Shown: piece after piece, positions 16,578 through 24,590 of the stretch
Layout: every line of letters starts with the position of its first letter
Numbering within the stretch: the first letter of the stretch is position 1
Assembly (NCBI RefSeq): GCF_016612995.1
Contig: NZ_JAEOAH010000047.1
Span: 1-44,066 of the forward strand
DNA from: Viridibacillus soli
GTDB taxonomy: Bacteria; Bacillota; Bacilli; Bacillales_A; Planococcaceae
Length of the DNA stretch: 44,066 nucleotides
Direction: 5' to 3'
Notes under the pieces: model-generated
Databases searched by the model: none
Told to the model about the DNA's origin: nothing
What the model saw: the letters and a program-made list of their open reading frames with translations, nothing else
Position numbers and translations under genes: made by a program

Positions 16578-16606
16578 AAAAAAACCCCATAGATCACTAC
16601 AGAGTT
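16578..16606 (-). terminator. Regulated terminator of FMN riboswitch unit 1
   Basis: Reverse strand: AACTCTGTAG / CTATGGGGTT, 10 pairs of which several are G-U, 4-base loop, followed by TTTTTTT. The stem pairs throughout despite differing from unit 2 at several positions, suggesting it is maintained by selection. Confidence 0.8.
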
Positions 16607-16686
16607 GATAGGAGATATAAAATTACCATAAGCAAATAAACCCATTAAATATATATAAATTTAATAAGACTATGATATTCTCTACA

Positions 16687-16814
16687 TCCTTCTCCCATCC
16701 AGACTATACTGTCGGCTTTGGATTCGCACCAAATCCTGCCTTTTAAAAAGGCTCACGGGCTTAGAAGATCTTCTTCATCACCGTCGATTGGGAATTTCAC
16801 CCGACCCCGAAGGA
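16687..16814 (-). ncRNA. FMN riboswitch aptamer, unit 1 (promoter-proximal)
   Basis: First RFN element met by RNA polymerase. Conserved ends and core as in units 2 and 3. Distinguishing parts are the fully paired GAAGAAGATCTTC variable stem, GCCTTTTTAAAAGGC and GGATTTGGTGCGAATCC. Spacer sequence after it (the block containing CCATAAGCAAATAAACC on the + strand) is clearly related to that after unit 2, so the whole aptamer-plus-platform was duplicated. Confidence 0.95.
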
Positions 16815-16821
16815 TTATTTT

Positions 16822-16860
16822 ATTGTATGTAAATACCATAGCACTTTACTTAAATAAAAA
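16822..16860 (-). promoter_or_regulatory. Possible promoter of the rib operon
   Basis: A TACAAT -10-like hexamer (reverse complement of 16822-16827) sits just upstream of unit 1; the -35 region is weak. This is the only reasonable site ahead of all three riboswitches. Placement is tentative. Confidence 0.3.
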
Positions 16861-16999
16861 CTAGGGCTTTTTAAAATTCTAGTGTCATTTTCGATGGCAA
16901 CTAATACTCAAATTGATGATAAAGGTTGATATTATGCACTTTCATCAGCTTCTATTATTTTTGGCTAAACCATTGAAAAATCTGAATTCGAGTATTCAG

Positions 17000-17170
17000 T
17001 CACGACTTCTTCACTTTCCTTTCAATGTAGATCCATACATAATATACAACCCAAAACACTAGTGGAACTGCTAAAACATAGGATAGTTGATTTGCCGGTA
17101 AAATCCATAATAGCAACCCTCCAATAATAATACACGGTATTAGTAGAATAAAATATTTTTTCCAATCCAT
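17000..17170 (-). CDS. Small two-helix membrane protein (56 aa)
   Basis: Starts ATG at 17170: MDWKKYFILLIPCIIIGGLL then LWILPANQLSYVLAVPLVFW VVYYVWIYIE and the basic tail RKVKKS. Two hydrophobic helices with a positive C-terminus. A tiny frame (MKGSEK-stop) ends in TAGATG overlapping the start, with AAAGGG 13 bases ahead, so initiation may be coupled. No family recognised. It lies between the VOC gene and the rib riboswitches on the same strand, but nothing else links it to flavin. Confidence 0.5.
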   Translation of the reverse strand: MDWKKYFILLIPCIIIGGLLLWILPANQLSYVLAVPLVFWVVYYVWIYIERKVKKS

Positions 17171-17229
17171 CTATTTCTCAGACCCTTTCATTTTACTATA
17201 AATAGCAATTGATTTACTTTAGTATATTA

Positions 17230-17634
17230 TTACATACCACGCTGATCACGAAGTTCTACGATCGTTCCTTCAGGAGCAATCACTTTACATAGAGCTCCAT
17301 TTTCAACTTGATAAATATATTCTCCATCTTTCATCTTGAATTGCATTTGTAACTGCAGTAAATGCGCTACTTCGGCAGTTAAGTTATCGACCCACAAACA
17401 AAAATGTGCTAATCCTTGATTATTTGCATCCCCAGCTCTTAGTTGCTCACCCTTTTTCCCAGTCTGCAGTTCAATATAAAAATCACCAATTTGCAGCCAA
17501 GTATTGTAAGCACGCTCGTGGAAATCCTGCGATTCTTGTACTTTTTTAAAACCTAAACCTTCCGTATAAAACTTTATAGATTTCTCATAATGATTTGTCT
17601 GTATACAAATATGGTGTACAAAACTCTTCTTCAT
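17230..17634 (-). CDS. VOC-fold protein (glyoxalase/dioxygenase superfamily)
   Basis: 134 residues with the paired beta-alpha-beta-beta-beta modules of vicinal-oxygen-chelate proteins: FVHHICIQTNHYEKSIKFYT at the start (His as possible metal ligand), GDFYIELQTG, GLAHFCLWVDNL beginning the second module, and a closing EGTIVELRDQ with a metal-ligand-type Glu. Start at the ATG 9 bases behind GAAGGGAC. Members act as glyoxalases, dioxygenases or binding proteins; substrate unknown here. Confidence 0.75.
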   Translation of the reverse strand: MKKSFVHHICIQTNHYEKSIKFYTEGLGFKKVQESQDFHERAYNTWLQIGDFYIELQTGKKGEQLRAGDANNQGLAHFCLWVDNLTAEVAHLLQLQMQFKMKDGEYIYQVENGALCKVIAPEGTIVELRDQRGM

Positions 17635-18048
17635 AGTGAATCGTCCCTTCTTTACATAAACAATCACACTCAGATTTCTAACTGATACAGCATCTCTGAA
17701 ATTAATGGCTTCAATTGGTTTAATATAGTTTGACTAACCCTCTTATTTGCCTCTGCTCTGGATCATCTCGCAATTGCACTTTTATTTCCCATCAACTTTT
17801 CTAATATAGATGTTACTATTTTATCATGTACTTACATTTGATCCTTCATAAAGGCTAGAAATTTCCGTAAAAATAACAAAAGAAGATATTTCTAAGCCCA
17901 TTTTCTGACTTAGAAATAATCCTCCATTGTTATACATACTGCGATTCAGATTTTCAATTTTATGTATCAAAATAGTAAAATGAAGTTGTATTAATCAATC
18001 GTACAATAGCGATAACTAACCAACAGGAACATCAATTTACGCTCACAC
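17635..18048. other. Intergenic stretch
   Basis: Holds the leader of the VOC gene and a hairpin (17887-17918) that may terminate the YwqG-like gene. I see no coding sequence. Confidence 0.4.
17887..17918 (-). terminator. Hairpin, possible terminator of the YwqG-like gene
   Basis: ATTTCTAAG / CTTAGAAAT with a 12-base loop, about 130 bp past the stop; only a weak T-run follows. Confidence 0.4.
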
Positions 18049-18870
18049 TCAAGAACAATCCCAATTATACCAAACATTCTCGAAATTCTTACGTTTTAAA
18101 TCATCTGGATTAATGAAGAAATTGCCGATACCGCAATCCCCCCACATAATTTCTATCTCTTCACTGCAGCAAGAGTCTAGTTGAAATAGCAATATATCTT
18201 GTTGTAAATCTTCTTTGTAATTACGAGGATCTTCTTGTGTAAAATTTGGGTAACCACCTATTTTACCATCACCTTGAGCATCTGTCAGAAAGTCAAATAT
18301 TTCATCCAAGATATCATCTGCTTCATCACCAAAATGCGCTTCATACAGTTCATAAATATTCTGACCATAATATTGCTCAAACTCAAAACAATCTTGTAAT
18401 AGTAATAGCTCTCGATGTTCACCCGTCAATTTGTATTCCCCATCTACGACTACATATTCAGGTTCTGTTGTATAAAAATCGGCTTGCTCCTCTTTTGAAT
18501 ATGACATTTCTGATGCATCTTCAAAATAATGCACGGCAAAACCTGTGCGATTTCTGTAGTTTTCTAAATCCATTCCAATCAAATCGTCATAAAAATCTAC
18601 ATAAAAAGACAAAATACCAGTTGTAGGATAATTCGGTAGCGATGGTAATTCGGTTAAATTCAGCTGCGCTAATAAAGACAATGGCAATCCTTCAGAATTT
18701 GAAGGAAATGGTTTATTCTTTGGAAAATAACCAAAGCCCCCCACTTTAGAAGCCGTTAAAGAAAGTTCTCCGCTGTTTGCAACATTTAACGCAATAAATG
18801 GCTTTGAGGAGTTCATAATTTGCTTACCTATATGTAGTGGTAATTTTTCGAAAATATGCTGTAAAGACAA
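18049..18870 (-). CDS. YwqG-like protein (DUF1963)
   Basis: About 273 residues. Family features: GELSLTASKVGGFGYFPKN (the KxGGxPYxP-like motif), LSLLAQLNLTELP, GILSFYVDFYDD, and the late KIGGYPNFTQEDPR and LLLQDC / LLFQLDS segments, ending GNFFINPDDLKRKNFENVWY. DUF1963 proteins are cytosolic, common in bacilli, and have no firmly known function. The TTG at 18870 is spaced 8 bases from AAGGGG; a GTG 9 bases upstream overlaps the ribosome site. Intact. Confidence 0.8.
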   Translation of the reverse strand: MSLQHIFEKLPLHIGKQIMNSSKPFIALNVANSGELSLTASKVGGFGYFPKNKPFPSNSEGLPLSLLAQLNLTELPSLPNYPTTGILSFYVDFYDDLIGMDLENYRNRTGFAVHYFEDASEMSYSKEEQADFYTTEPEYVVVDGEYKLTGEHRELLLLQDCFEFEQYYGQNIYELYEAHFGDEADDILDEIFDFLTDAQGDGKIGGYPNFTQEDPRNYKEDLQQDILLFQLDSCCSEEIEIMWGDCGIGNFFINPDDLKRKNFENVWYNWDCS

Positions 18871-18950
18871 TGTTAGCACCCCTTATTTAAAACTGTACTA
18901 TCATTTTACAATATCATCTAGATAAAGTGAAATCACTGGAACCCATATAT

Positions 18951-19272
18951 ATGAATTGGGATTGTGTATTAGCGGATAATATGTTAAACAATGCAGGAAT
19001 CGAATTTGCTAATGAGTATTTCAATTTTGAAACAGGTTTATTTTCACATGATTACGAAGAAACTTTCCCAGAAATAGAATCTTTGTACAATGTAGCAGGC
19101 AATTAGGAGAACTATTTGAAAATAATTATTCAACTAACTGGAACGCTAGTTGGGGTATCGTTTTTCAATGTATGATGGTGGCATATCTATATTTAGTGAC
19201 AGTTGTAGTCATTATGACAAATACAGAATTAGGGGTTCATCAATTGAAAGGTATCATTGGAGAAATATTTGA
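18951..19272 (+). pseudogene. Unrecognised decayed gene, two frameshifts
   Basis: Protein-like sequence in three successive frames: MNWDCVLADNMLNNAGIEFA to SLYNVAGN-stop; then QLGELFENNYSTNWNASWGI VF; then MYDGGISIFSDSCSHYDKYR and IERYHWRNI-stop. The pieces join naturally into one protein of about 105 residues. No start with a ribosome site. I do not recognise the family. Lies divergent from the YwqG-like gene. Confidence 0.45.
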
Positions 19273-19447
19273 ATCACTTACATTTTAGTAGCTCTTTACA
19301 GGAAAAAATAAGTTTCGGGCCATTCCCTCACAATATTCCACATGATTCAAACAATTCGTTCCCAAGTAGCTTCTAATAAAGGTTTGAACTATAGACACTA
19401 ACATTTCGCAGTTGCTTTATTTCCGTGATAATTTGAAAAAACAAAAA

Positions 19448-19494
19448 AGTACCACGTGTGAAACAATTTATAATCGCCTCATACGTGATACTTT
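19448..19494 (-). terminator. Probable terminator of the small hydrophilic gene
   Basis: AAGTA-CACGT / ACGTG-TACTT arms around a long loop, with an AAAAAA run on the distal side (T-run on the reverse strand). Confidence 0.45.
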
Positions 19495-19508
19495 CTCATT
19501 TTACTTAC

Positions 19509-19706
19509 TTATTCGTTCAATCTTCTAGCATTATTTTTATTATTCGGCTTTTCTTTATCTTCATGATTATGTTGCTTATGCGCTTCGTTGTTTTGTCCAA
19601 TGACATCAAAGTCATCTGGGCTCAGGTCATATCCATAGCCAAATTCTTCACGACCTAATTCCCTTTTCATCTTCGCCCTATTATTTTCATCTTTATTTTT
19701 CGCCAA
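19509..19706 (-). CDS. Small hydrophilic protein (65 aa)
   Basis: Highly charged and Asn-rich: MAKNKDENNRAKMKRELGRE, then EEFGYGYDLSPDDFDVIGQ and an EKPNNKNNARR tail. TTG start behind a near-perfect GGAGGTGATC, implying strong translation. No hydrophobic segment and probably unstructured. Size and composition recall small spore-associated proteins of bacilli, but I see no diagnostic SASP motif, so that remains a guess. Confidence 0.6.
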   Translation of the reverse strand: MAKNKDENNRAKMKRELGREEFGYGYDLSPDDFDVIGQNNEAHKQHNHEDKEKPNNKNNARRLNE

Positions 19707-20164
19707 TATTGATCACCTCCATCCACTATAATTTGTTCAATTCATTGTGATTTATTCTTAGTATTTTCTCGTTATATTTCGATTTGAAGAGAGCAGGTTT
19801 CACTAATAGTTGGTGTTAACAAGTAGTATTAAAGCGACTGCTTCTTTTTTAATCATCTAAGTCCAAATAGTTACCAATTTTTAACTTTTTAATTATTTCT
19901 ATATCATTCCATTTAGCAGGTGGCCATGGCAATACTTAATCCATTGTAAATGCGATTCAACAACCATTTCGTGAATTAGGTTTTGAGTACAAAGCAGAAA
20001 AGTTCCCGCGCTATTTTCCGTCCGTTTCATAACTGGTTATATATGTTCAGTGACAGCCTATAAGAATAATCGGTATTCTGATTCGGACGAAATATCACCG
20101 TTTACACCTAACGCCATTGTAATTCATAAGATAAGATATTAACTATTGGTTAGGAGGAATCCAG
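19707..20164. other. Intergenic region with a gene tail
   Basis: A short + strand frame at 19943-20032 (AIQQPFRELGFEYKAEKFPR then YFPSVS-stop) reads like the C-terminus of a lost gene, family unknown. Otherwise no feature apart from the leader of the coat-like gene. Confidence 0.4.
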
Positions 20165-20575
20165 TTGTATTTCAGTCCTTATCCGTATTTTCTCTATTCA
20201 AATCAATATCCACAGTGGATTATGTCAAATCAATCTTCACCTACTCAAATTCCTAGACATCTAGCAATGCCGACGAACTCAATAAAAACCAGCCCATTTC
20301 CCCCTGTAGATACACATAAGTTTAAGACATCAGCGAAAGAGATTCAGAAAATCATGCAACAAGCTCATTTACTTGTAGATAAAATTGCATTGTCAGAGCA
20401 ATTTGCACATGATTTAATAAACGCTGCACAACTTTCGAATAAAACTGAAGTCGATAAATTAATTGCTTCAACAGGAATCACCATTACTTTCAATACTAAA
20501 TATACACCGGACAGTATTAGAATTAGTTTGAATGAAAATGGTTGTTGTGGACTAACGGTAATTTTAAATTGGTGA
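20165..20575 (+). CDS. YuzC-like spore coat protein
   Basis: 136 residues: a Tyr/Pro/Ser-rich N-terminus (MYFSPYPYFLYSNQYPQW), a helical middle (KFKTSAKEIQKIMQQAHLLV DKIALSEQFAHDLINAAQ, then EVDKLIAS), and a beta C-terminus TPDSIRISLNENGCCGLTVI. Tyr-Pro-rich head, helical middle and a Cys-Cys tail match what I recall of B. subtilis YuzC-type inner coat proteins; this rests on pattern memory. TTG start 9 bases behind TTAGGAGG. Monocistronic, with a terminator 90 bp downstream. Expected to be sporulation-controlled, though no sigma site was assigned. Confidence 0.6.
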   Translation: MYFSPYPYFLYSNQYPQWIMSNQSSPTQIPRHLAMPTNSIKTSPFPPVDTHKFKTSAKEIQKIMQQAHLLVDKIALSEQFAHDLINAAQLSNKTEVDKLIASTGITITFNTKYTPDSIRISLNENGCCGLTVILNW

Positions 20576-20662
20576 TTTAAAAATTCACAAATCTATTATT
20601 TATTTTCCGTTATCCAAAAGGTTGGTATTCGAAAAGGGGTAAATCAAAAAACAGATAAAGAA

Positions 20663-20697
20663 ACCAAGAATGCTGTTAAATCAACATTCTTGGCTTT
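20663..20697 (+). terminator. Terminator of the coat-like gene
   Basis: CCAAGAATGCTG / CAACATTCTTGG with one mismatch and a short loop, followed by CTTTC; the T-run is imperfect. Confidence 0.6.
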
Positions 20698-20869
20698 CAA
20701 AATTGAGCTTATAGGATCAGAATTATATTTATTTGACCGCCCCTTTTTAATTGTCTTAGGATATCCGCAAATTGTTGTGTATTCTCTATATGATTGAATG
20801 AAATAGATTGACTATTTCTGTATGCGATTTAGCACTTCTCCGTGATGACTTACCTTTAGTACATCTACT

Positions 20870-21112
20870 TTAAACAGTAAATCGATGTAGACCTTTGTCA
20901 TATGTACCTATTATTTCCTGGGCAATTGAAACAAACATCTCCCCATTTCGATTTAAAAGGATGGATGGATCAATTCCACCTAGTAAATAATTGTATATTT
21001 AAATATTTTCCCGAATTTTATATGTGTTTTGTCACAGCCGGTTGAGAAATAAATAATTCTTCTGCTGCTAGACGTTAAATTCTCATATTTTTCTTGCTTG
21101 AAAATAAGTAAA
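20870..21112 (-). pseudogene. LysR-family regulator remnant
   Basis: The reverse strand carries a LysR helix-turn-helix core, RLAAEELFISQPAVTKHI, preceded by a stop in MRI-TAA. In a shifted frame it continues as SILLNRNGEMFVSIAQEIIG TYDKGLHRF-TV-stop, the usual linker after the HTH. The frame breaks where the KxLE segment should be. The effector domain is missing. A further piece (FADILRQLKRGGQINIIL) near 20720 may be more of the same or another gene. Confidence 0.65.
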
Positions 21113-21145
21113 GGATGCCCACAATCGAAATGTAGGCACCCCTTA
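21110..21145 (-). terminator. Terminator of the lnr-like operon
   Basis: Reverse strand: AAGGGGTGCCTACA / TGTGGGCATCCTT, 7-base loop, then TTTACTTATTTTC. Ten bases past the last permease gene. Confidence 0.65.
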
Positions 21146-21154
21146 TGAAAACAC

Positions 21155-22261
21155 TTAGATCTGTTCTTTTTTCTCCAAAACATTAATCCCTATCCCCATG
21201 AAGATGATCGTCATGAATAGTAAAATACTAAATGGATATAATAAATCACCTATTGAACTACTATTCACAGTGACGCCATTTAATAAATCTATTCCGTACT
21301 TTATCGGTGTAATTTTTGACAAGGCTAGCATTATTTCCGATGTTACTATTTCAAGAGGCCAGTATGCTCCACCAAGCATTGCTAGCGGAACTGCTAATAT
21401 AGACATATAGGCGTTAAATTTCCCAGGTGTATTTGCAATTGCAGCTATGAATATTGATAGTGACACAATACAAAGTACATATGGAATCACGACGATTAAA
21501 CTCTTCCAAAAGCCACCATAGAAATCGACTCCCACACCGAAATAAAAAATAGAAAGTACTAGAGCGATTTGCAAGTATCCAAGTAAGAAACTATAAGTTA
21601 AATTTGCCAAATATACTTTCCATTTTGGGATAGCTGACACAGTGATCCTCTCCCAAATTCTATTCCTACGCTCCATGACAATGTGATTGACGCCGCTCGC
21701 AATCGTATAAATCACCATAAATAATGTAAAACCAAATAAGCTACGCAATTTCTGGTCCCACTTTACTCCATTTTCGTTACCCAAGTTTTTATAGCCAATA
21801 TTAAAACTTGGTTCATCTTGAATTTCCTCTATTTTATTTGTCACTTGCTCTTGTTGTTCATCAGGTGACGATTGAATAATCGCATGCTTTAATAATATCT
21901 GGCTGTATATCGTATTCAACTCATTCCCCAACATGGGACCATCCATAAAATCTGCCGCAACGATGAGTTTATAACCTTCATCCTTCAAAGAAATAGCAAC
22001 ATCAACTTTGCCAACTTTAACTTGTTTAAGTGCTTCCTTCTCTTCGTACATTGTGAAATCATATTGCGATAGTTTTTGTAACTCTTTGATCATTTCCGTA
22101 TTCTGTTCGCTATTTAGGGTAGAAGATAAGGCGATGGGTTCCTTCGTTTCCTGTCCAAGCCCCATTAAATAAGTAAATATGCAAATGATTATAGTCGTTA
22201 CAATATAAGCAACTGGATTTCTTTTTAATAATAAAAATTTCGCCTTTAGAATATTAATCAT
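21155..22261 (-). CDS. ABC-2 permease, LnrN-like
   Basis: 368-residue membrane subunit of an ABC exporter. One N-terminal helix (about 18-36), a large extracytoplasmic loop (to about 170), then five helices in the C-terminal ABC-2 domain, including a late RNRIWERITVSAIPKWKVYL. Paired with the preceding permease; the ATG overlaps that gene's stop (ATGA). Gene order HK-RR-ATPase-permease-permease equals B. subtilis lnrJKLMN (formerly yfiJKLMN), which protects against linearmycin-type polyenes. Substrate in this organism is inferred only. Confidence 0.8.
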   Translation of the reverse strand: MINILKAKFLLLKRNPVAYIVTTIIICIFTYLMGLGQETKEPIALSSTLNSEQNTEMIKELQKLSQYDFTMYEEKEALKQVKVGKVDVAISLKDEGYKLIVAADFMDGPMLGNELNTIYSQILLKHAIIQSSPDEQQEQVTNKIEEIQDEPSFNIGYKNLGNENGVKWDQKLRSLFGFTLFMVIYTIASGVNHIVMERRNRIWERITVSAIPKWKVYLANLTYSFLLGYLQIALVLSIFYFGVGVDFYGGFWKSLIVVIPYVLCIVSLSIFIAAIANTPGKFNAYMSILAVPLAMLGGAYWPLEIVTSEIMLALSKITPIKYGIDLLNGVTVNSSSIGDLLYPFSILLFMTIIFMGIGINVLEKKEQI

Positions 22262-23514
22262 GATATACCTCCTCTTCTAGGAAAGAGTACAAACGCTAAA
22301 ACTAGGAGAACAAGACCTAACATACTTAAGTTGAAGGCATACTTCTGAATATCAAGAAATGTGGCATGTTGCTGAAGTTTCAAATAAGCTTCAAGTGCTG
22401 CTCCGTTCGGTGTCCATTTTCCAAGTGTTGATAAAAATGAAGATAGTTGACTAACAGGTATGAAGCTCCCACCTACCAAAGCAAGAATAGATATTATTGC
22501 TGCAGAAAATACATTTGAAGCCCCCGCCGAATTGTTTCTATAATTTATCGCTGACAATAATGCTGCTAAAGCACCTACAATAATGGCCAGAAGTAATGTA
22601 ATAAGTACATATAATCCTACTTGGTCAAATTGAGTATCAAACATAAAATGAGAAACTGTAAACAAAATAGTCATCTGAATCATTGCTAGTAGAATTGTAG
22701 ATACAATGATACTACCCAAATAAGTTATTGGATGAATACGTGCTAATACAATCCGATCAAAAATGTGCATATCTTTTTCTAAAAATGCAAGACTTGCTAT
22801 AGTACTAGCCATATATAAGATGAACATGACACTCATACTAAATGTATAATAAACTTTCGCTGTGATACTCTCTTGATTTGCGATTGTTTCAATATCTGAT
22901 GCAACTTCAATTTTAGGAATCGTTACTGCAGCGTCAAAGTTTTTAGAATTGTTCAACTGTGTTAGTAATGAATATTGTTGTTGGAAATAATCTAGCATGC
23001 TTTTACTAATCGATGAAGTAACAGGCTGGTCTTCATCTAAGTAGACATTTAATGATGGCTTGCTACCAGATAAAAAAGCAGACGTCAGATACTCATCAGT
23101 GAAATTTTTTGGAACGTCGATAATCACGTCATAGTCTCCACTTTTTCTTGCTCCTCTTAGTTCATCGGCATCTAGCCTTTTCACTTTTATAAATTGCTTT
23201 AATTCTTCATTTCCAGTTAATTGATTTAACAATAACGTTACCGGAAGCATTTGCTGTATGTTGTGCTTCAGCTTTTCATCAATTGGCATGCTTTCACTTA
23301 ATTTTTGTAGGAAGGTTTCTAACTGAGCTTCTTCATCATCATGTTGAACGATAGCTATCTGCAAATCTAACATTTCTCCATTACCGTCCATAATTGGTCC
23401 AAGCGCAACACTTAAAATTGTTATTAATACAACAGGCATTAACAGAAGAACAAGCAATTCTAAAGGGTTTCTACTCAATATTTTTAGTTGTTTTACTATA
23501 AGCGCAAAAAACAT
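22258..23514 (-). CDS. ABC-2 permease, LnrM-like
   Basis: 418 residues. Same layout as its partner: N-terminal helix (LLVLLLMPVVLITILSVALG), a long extracellular part (about 45-215), then five to six helices (VYYTFSMSVMFILYMASTIA onward) and a short basic tail. Starts behind GGAGGAG, 11 bp after the ATPase gene. The two permeases form the transmembrane pathway of the exporter. Confidence 0.8.
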   Translation of the reverse strand: MFFALIVKQLKILSRNPLELLVLLLMPVVLITILSVALGPIMDGNGEMLDLQIAIVQHDDEEAQLETFLQKLSESMPIDEKLKHNIQQMLPVTLLLNQLTGNEELKQFIKVKRLDADELRGARKSGDYDVIIDVPKNFTDEYLTSAFLSGSKPSLNVYLDEDQPVTSSISKSMLDYFQQQYSLLTQLNNSKNFDAAVTIPKIEVASDIETIANQESITAKVYYTFSMSVMFILYMASTIASLAFLEKDMHIFDRIVLARIHPITYLGSIIVSTILLAMIQMTILFTVSHFMFDTQFDQVGLYVLITLLLAIIVGALAALLSAINYRNNSAGASNVFSAAIISILALVGGSFIPVSQLSSFLSTLGKWTPNGAALEAYLKLQQHATFLDIQKYAFNLSMLGLVLLVLAFVLFPRRGGIS

Positions 23515-23525
23515 TGGCTCTCCTC

Positions 23526-24458
23526 CTAGTTTCGTAATGCTCTACCTGTTAAGTGTAAAAATACATCTTCAAGACTCGGCTCTTCTATTTGAAAGCTTTT
23601 TAATGCAATTTTTTGTTGATCACATAAGGTTAATATCATTGGTAGAAAATTTGTATCTTTTGCTACTGTAAAAGTAATCTCTGCTTCTTTAGCTAATATA
23701 TTTGATAACATCGGCTGCATCGTTAAATCCTCAACAAGTTGTTTAGAAGGCTTTTCAAGTTTTAGTCTAATGGTTTTCTCTGAAGACAAAATAGCTTTAA
23801 TCTCATCTTTTGTGCCAGAAGCAATTACACGGCCTTTATCAATAATGTAAATTCGATTACACAAAAATTCGACTTCTTCCATGTAATGACTAGTGTATAT
23901 AATAGCCGTATTGGATCGTTCATTTAATTTCTTCACTGTCTCTAAAATGTGGTTCCGTGATTGTGGGTCAATACCTACAGTTGGTTCATCCATGATTAAA
24001 TATTCAGGCTCATGTAAAAGAGCCACACCAATATTTAGACGCCTCTTCATACCGCCAGAGTAATGTTTGACGAGCTTTTTCTGTTCATTTTGTAAACCGA
24101 TTTCCTCTAATACAACATCAATTCGCTCTTTCAATTTAGTCTTCGGCATTTTATGAATGCTGCCAAAAAACTGCAAATTTTCTCGGGCCGTTAAATCACT
24201 ATATAACGCTATTTCTTGTGGAACGACACCCAGAACTTCACGCAAAGCACTTTGATCATTTATAACGCTTTTTTGCTGAAGTAAAACATCGCCCTTTGTC
24301 GGTTTGATAAGCGTTGATATCATTGCAATGGCTGTCGATTTCCCAGCACCATTTGGACCAAGTAGCCCTACGATTTCACCTGGCTCAATATATAGATTCA
24401 TGTGATCGACCACAGTTATTTTTTTATATGTCTTCGTTAAATCCACTACTTCAATCAT
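23526..24458 (-). CDS. ABC transporter ATPase, LnrL-like
   Basis: 310 residues. Walker A LLGPNGAGKST, Q-loop GVVPQEIALY, signature YSGGMKRRLNIG, Walker B YLIMDEPTVGID, and switch His in YTSHYMEEVEFLC. The C-terminal 80 residues are the extension of drug-exporter ATPases (DrrA type). Full length with all catalytic residues. It is separated from the response regulator gene by a terminator-like hairpin, so it may be expressed both by read-through and from its own regulated promoter in the 132-bp gap. Confidence 0.9.
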   Translation of the reverse strand: MIEVVDLTKTYKKITVVDHMNLYIEPGEIVGLLGPNGAGKSTAIAMISTLIKPTKGDVLLQQKSVINDQSALREVLGVVPQEIALYSDLTARENLQFFGSIHKMPKTKLKERIDVVLEEIGLQNEQKKLVKHYSGGMKRRLNIGVALLHEPEYLIMDEPTVGIDPQSRNHILETVKKLNERSNTAIIYTSHYMEEVEFLCNRIYIIDKGRVIASGTKDEIKAILSSEKTIRLKLEKPSKQLVEDLTMQPMLSNILAKEAEITFTVAKDTNFLPMILTLCDQQKIALKSFQIEEPSLEDVFLHLTGRALRN

Positions 24459-24519
24459 TTATGAAAACCCCTCTCTTCATACTTTAACTATAAAGGAAAA
24501 TAATCCAATTGCCGACTAG

Positions 24520-24552
24520 CTGAAGTCACAATTCAATATGACCTCCGTCACA
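24520..24552. promoter_or_regulatory. Possible response-regulator operator ahead of the exporter genes
   Basis: In the gap between regulator and ATPase genes, GAAGTCACAATTC and TATGACCTCCGTCACAT repeat the GTCAC/TGAC half-site with dyad symmetry (TGAC-CTCC-GTCA). A plausible LuxR-type binding site, seen by eye only. Confidence 0.3.
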
Positions 24553-24553
24553 T

Positions 24554-24582
24554 AAAAAAGCGACGAAATAATCGCCGCTTCA
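24554..24582 (-). terminator. Hairpin terminator between regulator and ATPase genes
   Basis: Reverse strand: GAAGCGGCGA / TCGTCGCTTTTTT with a short loop. It would separate basal expression of the two-component genes from the exporter genes. Confidence 0.65.
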
Positions 24583-24590
24583 TTAATTAC

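Noticed and set aside
15948-16860. Triple riboswitch as an assembly duplication artefact
   Set aside because: The three units differ at many peripheral bases, have unequal spacing (280 and 323 bp) and distinct terminators, which a collapsed or duplicated contig would not produce.
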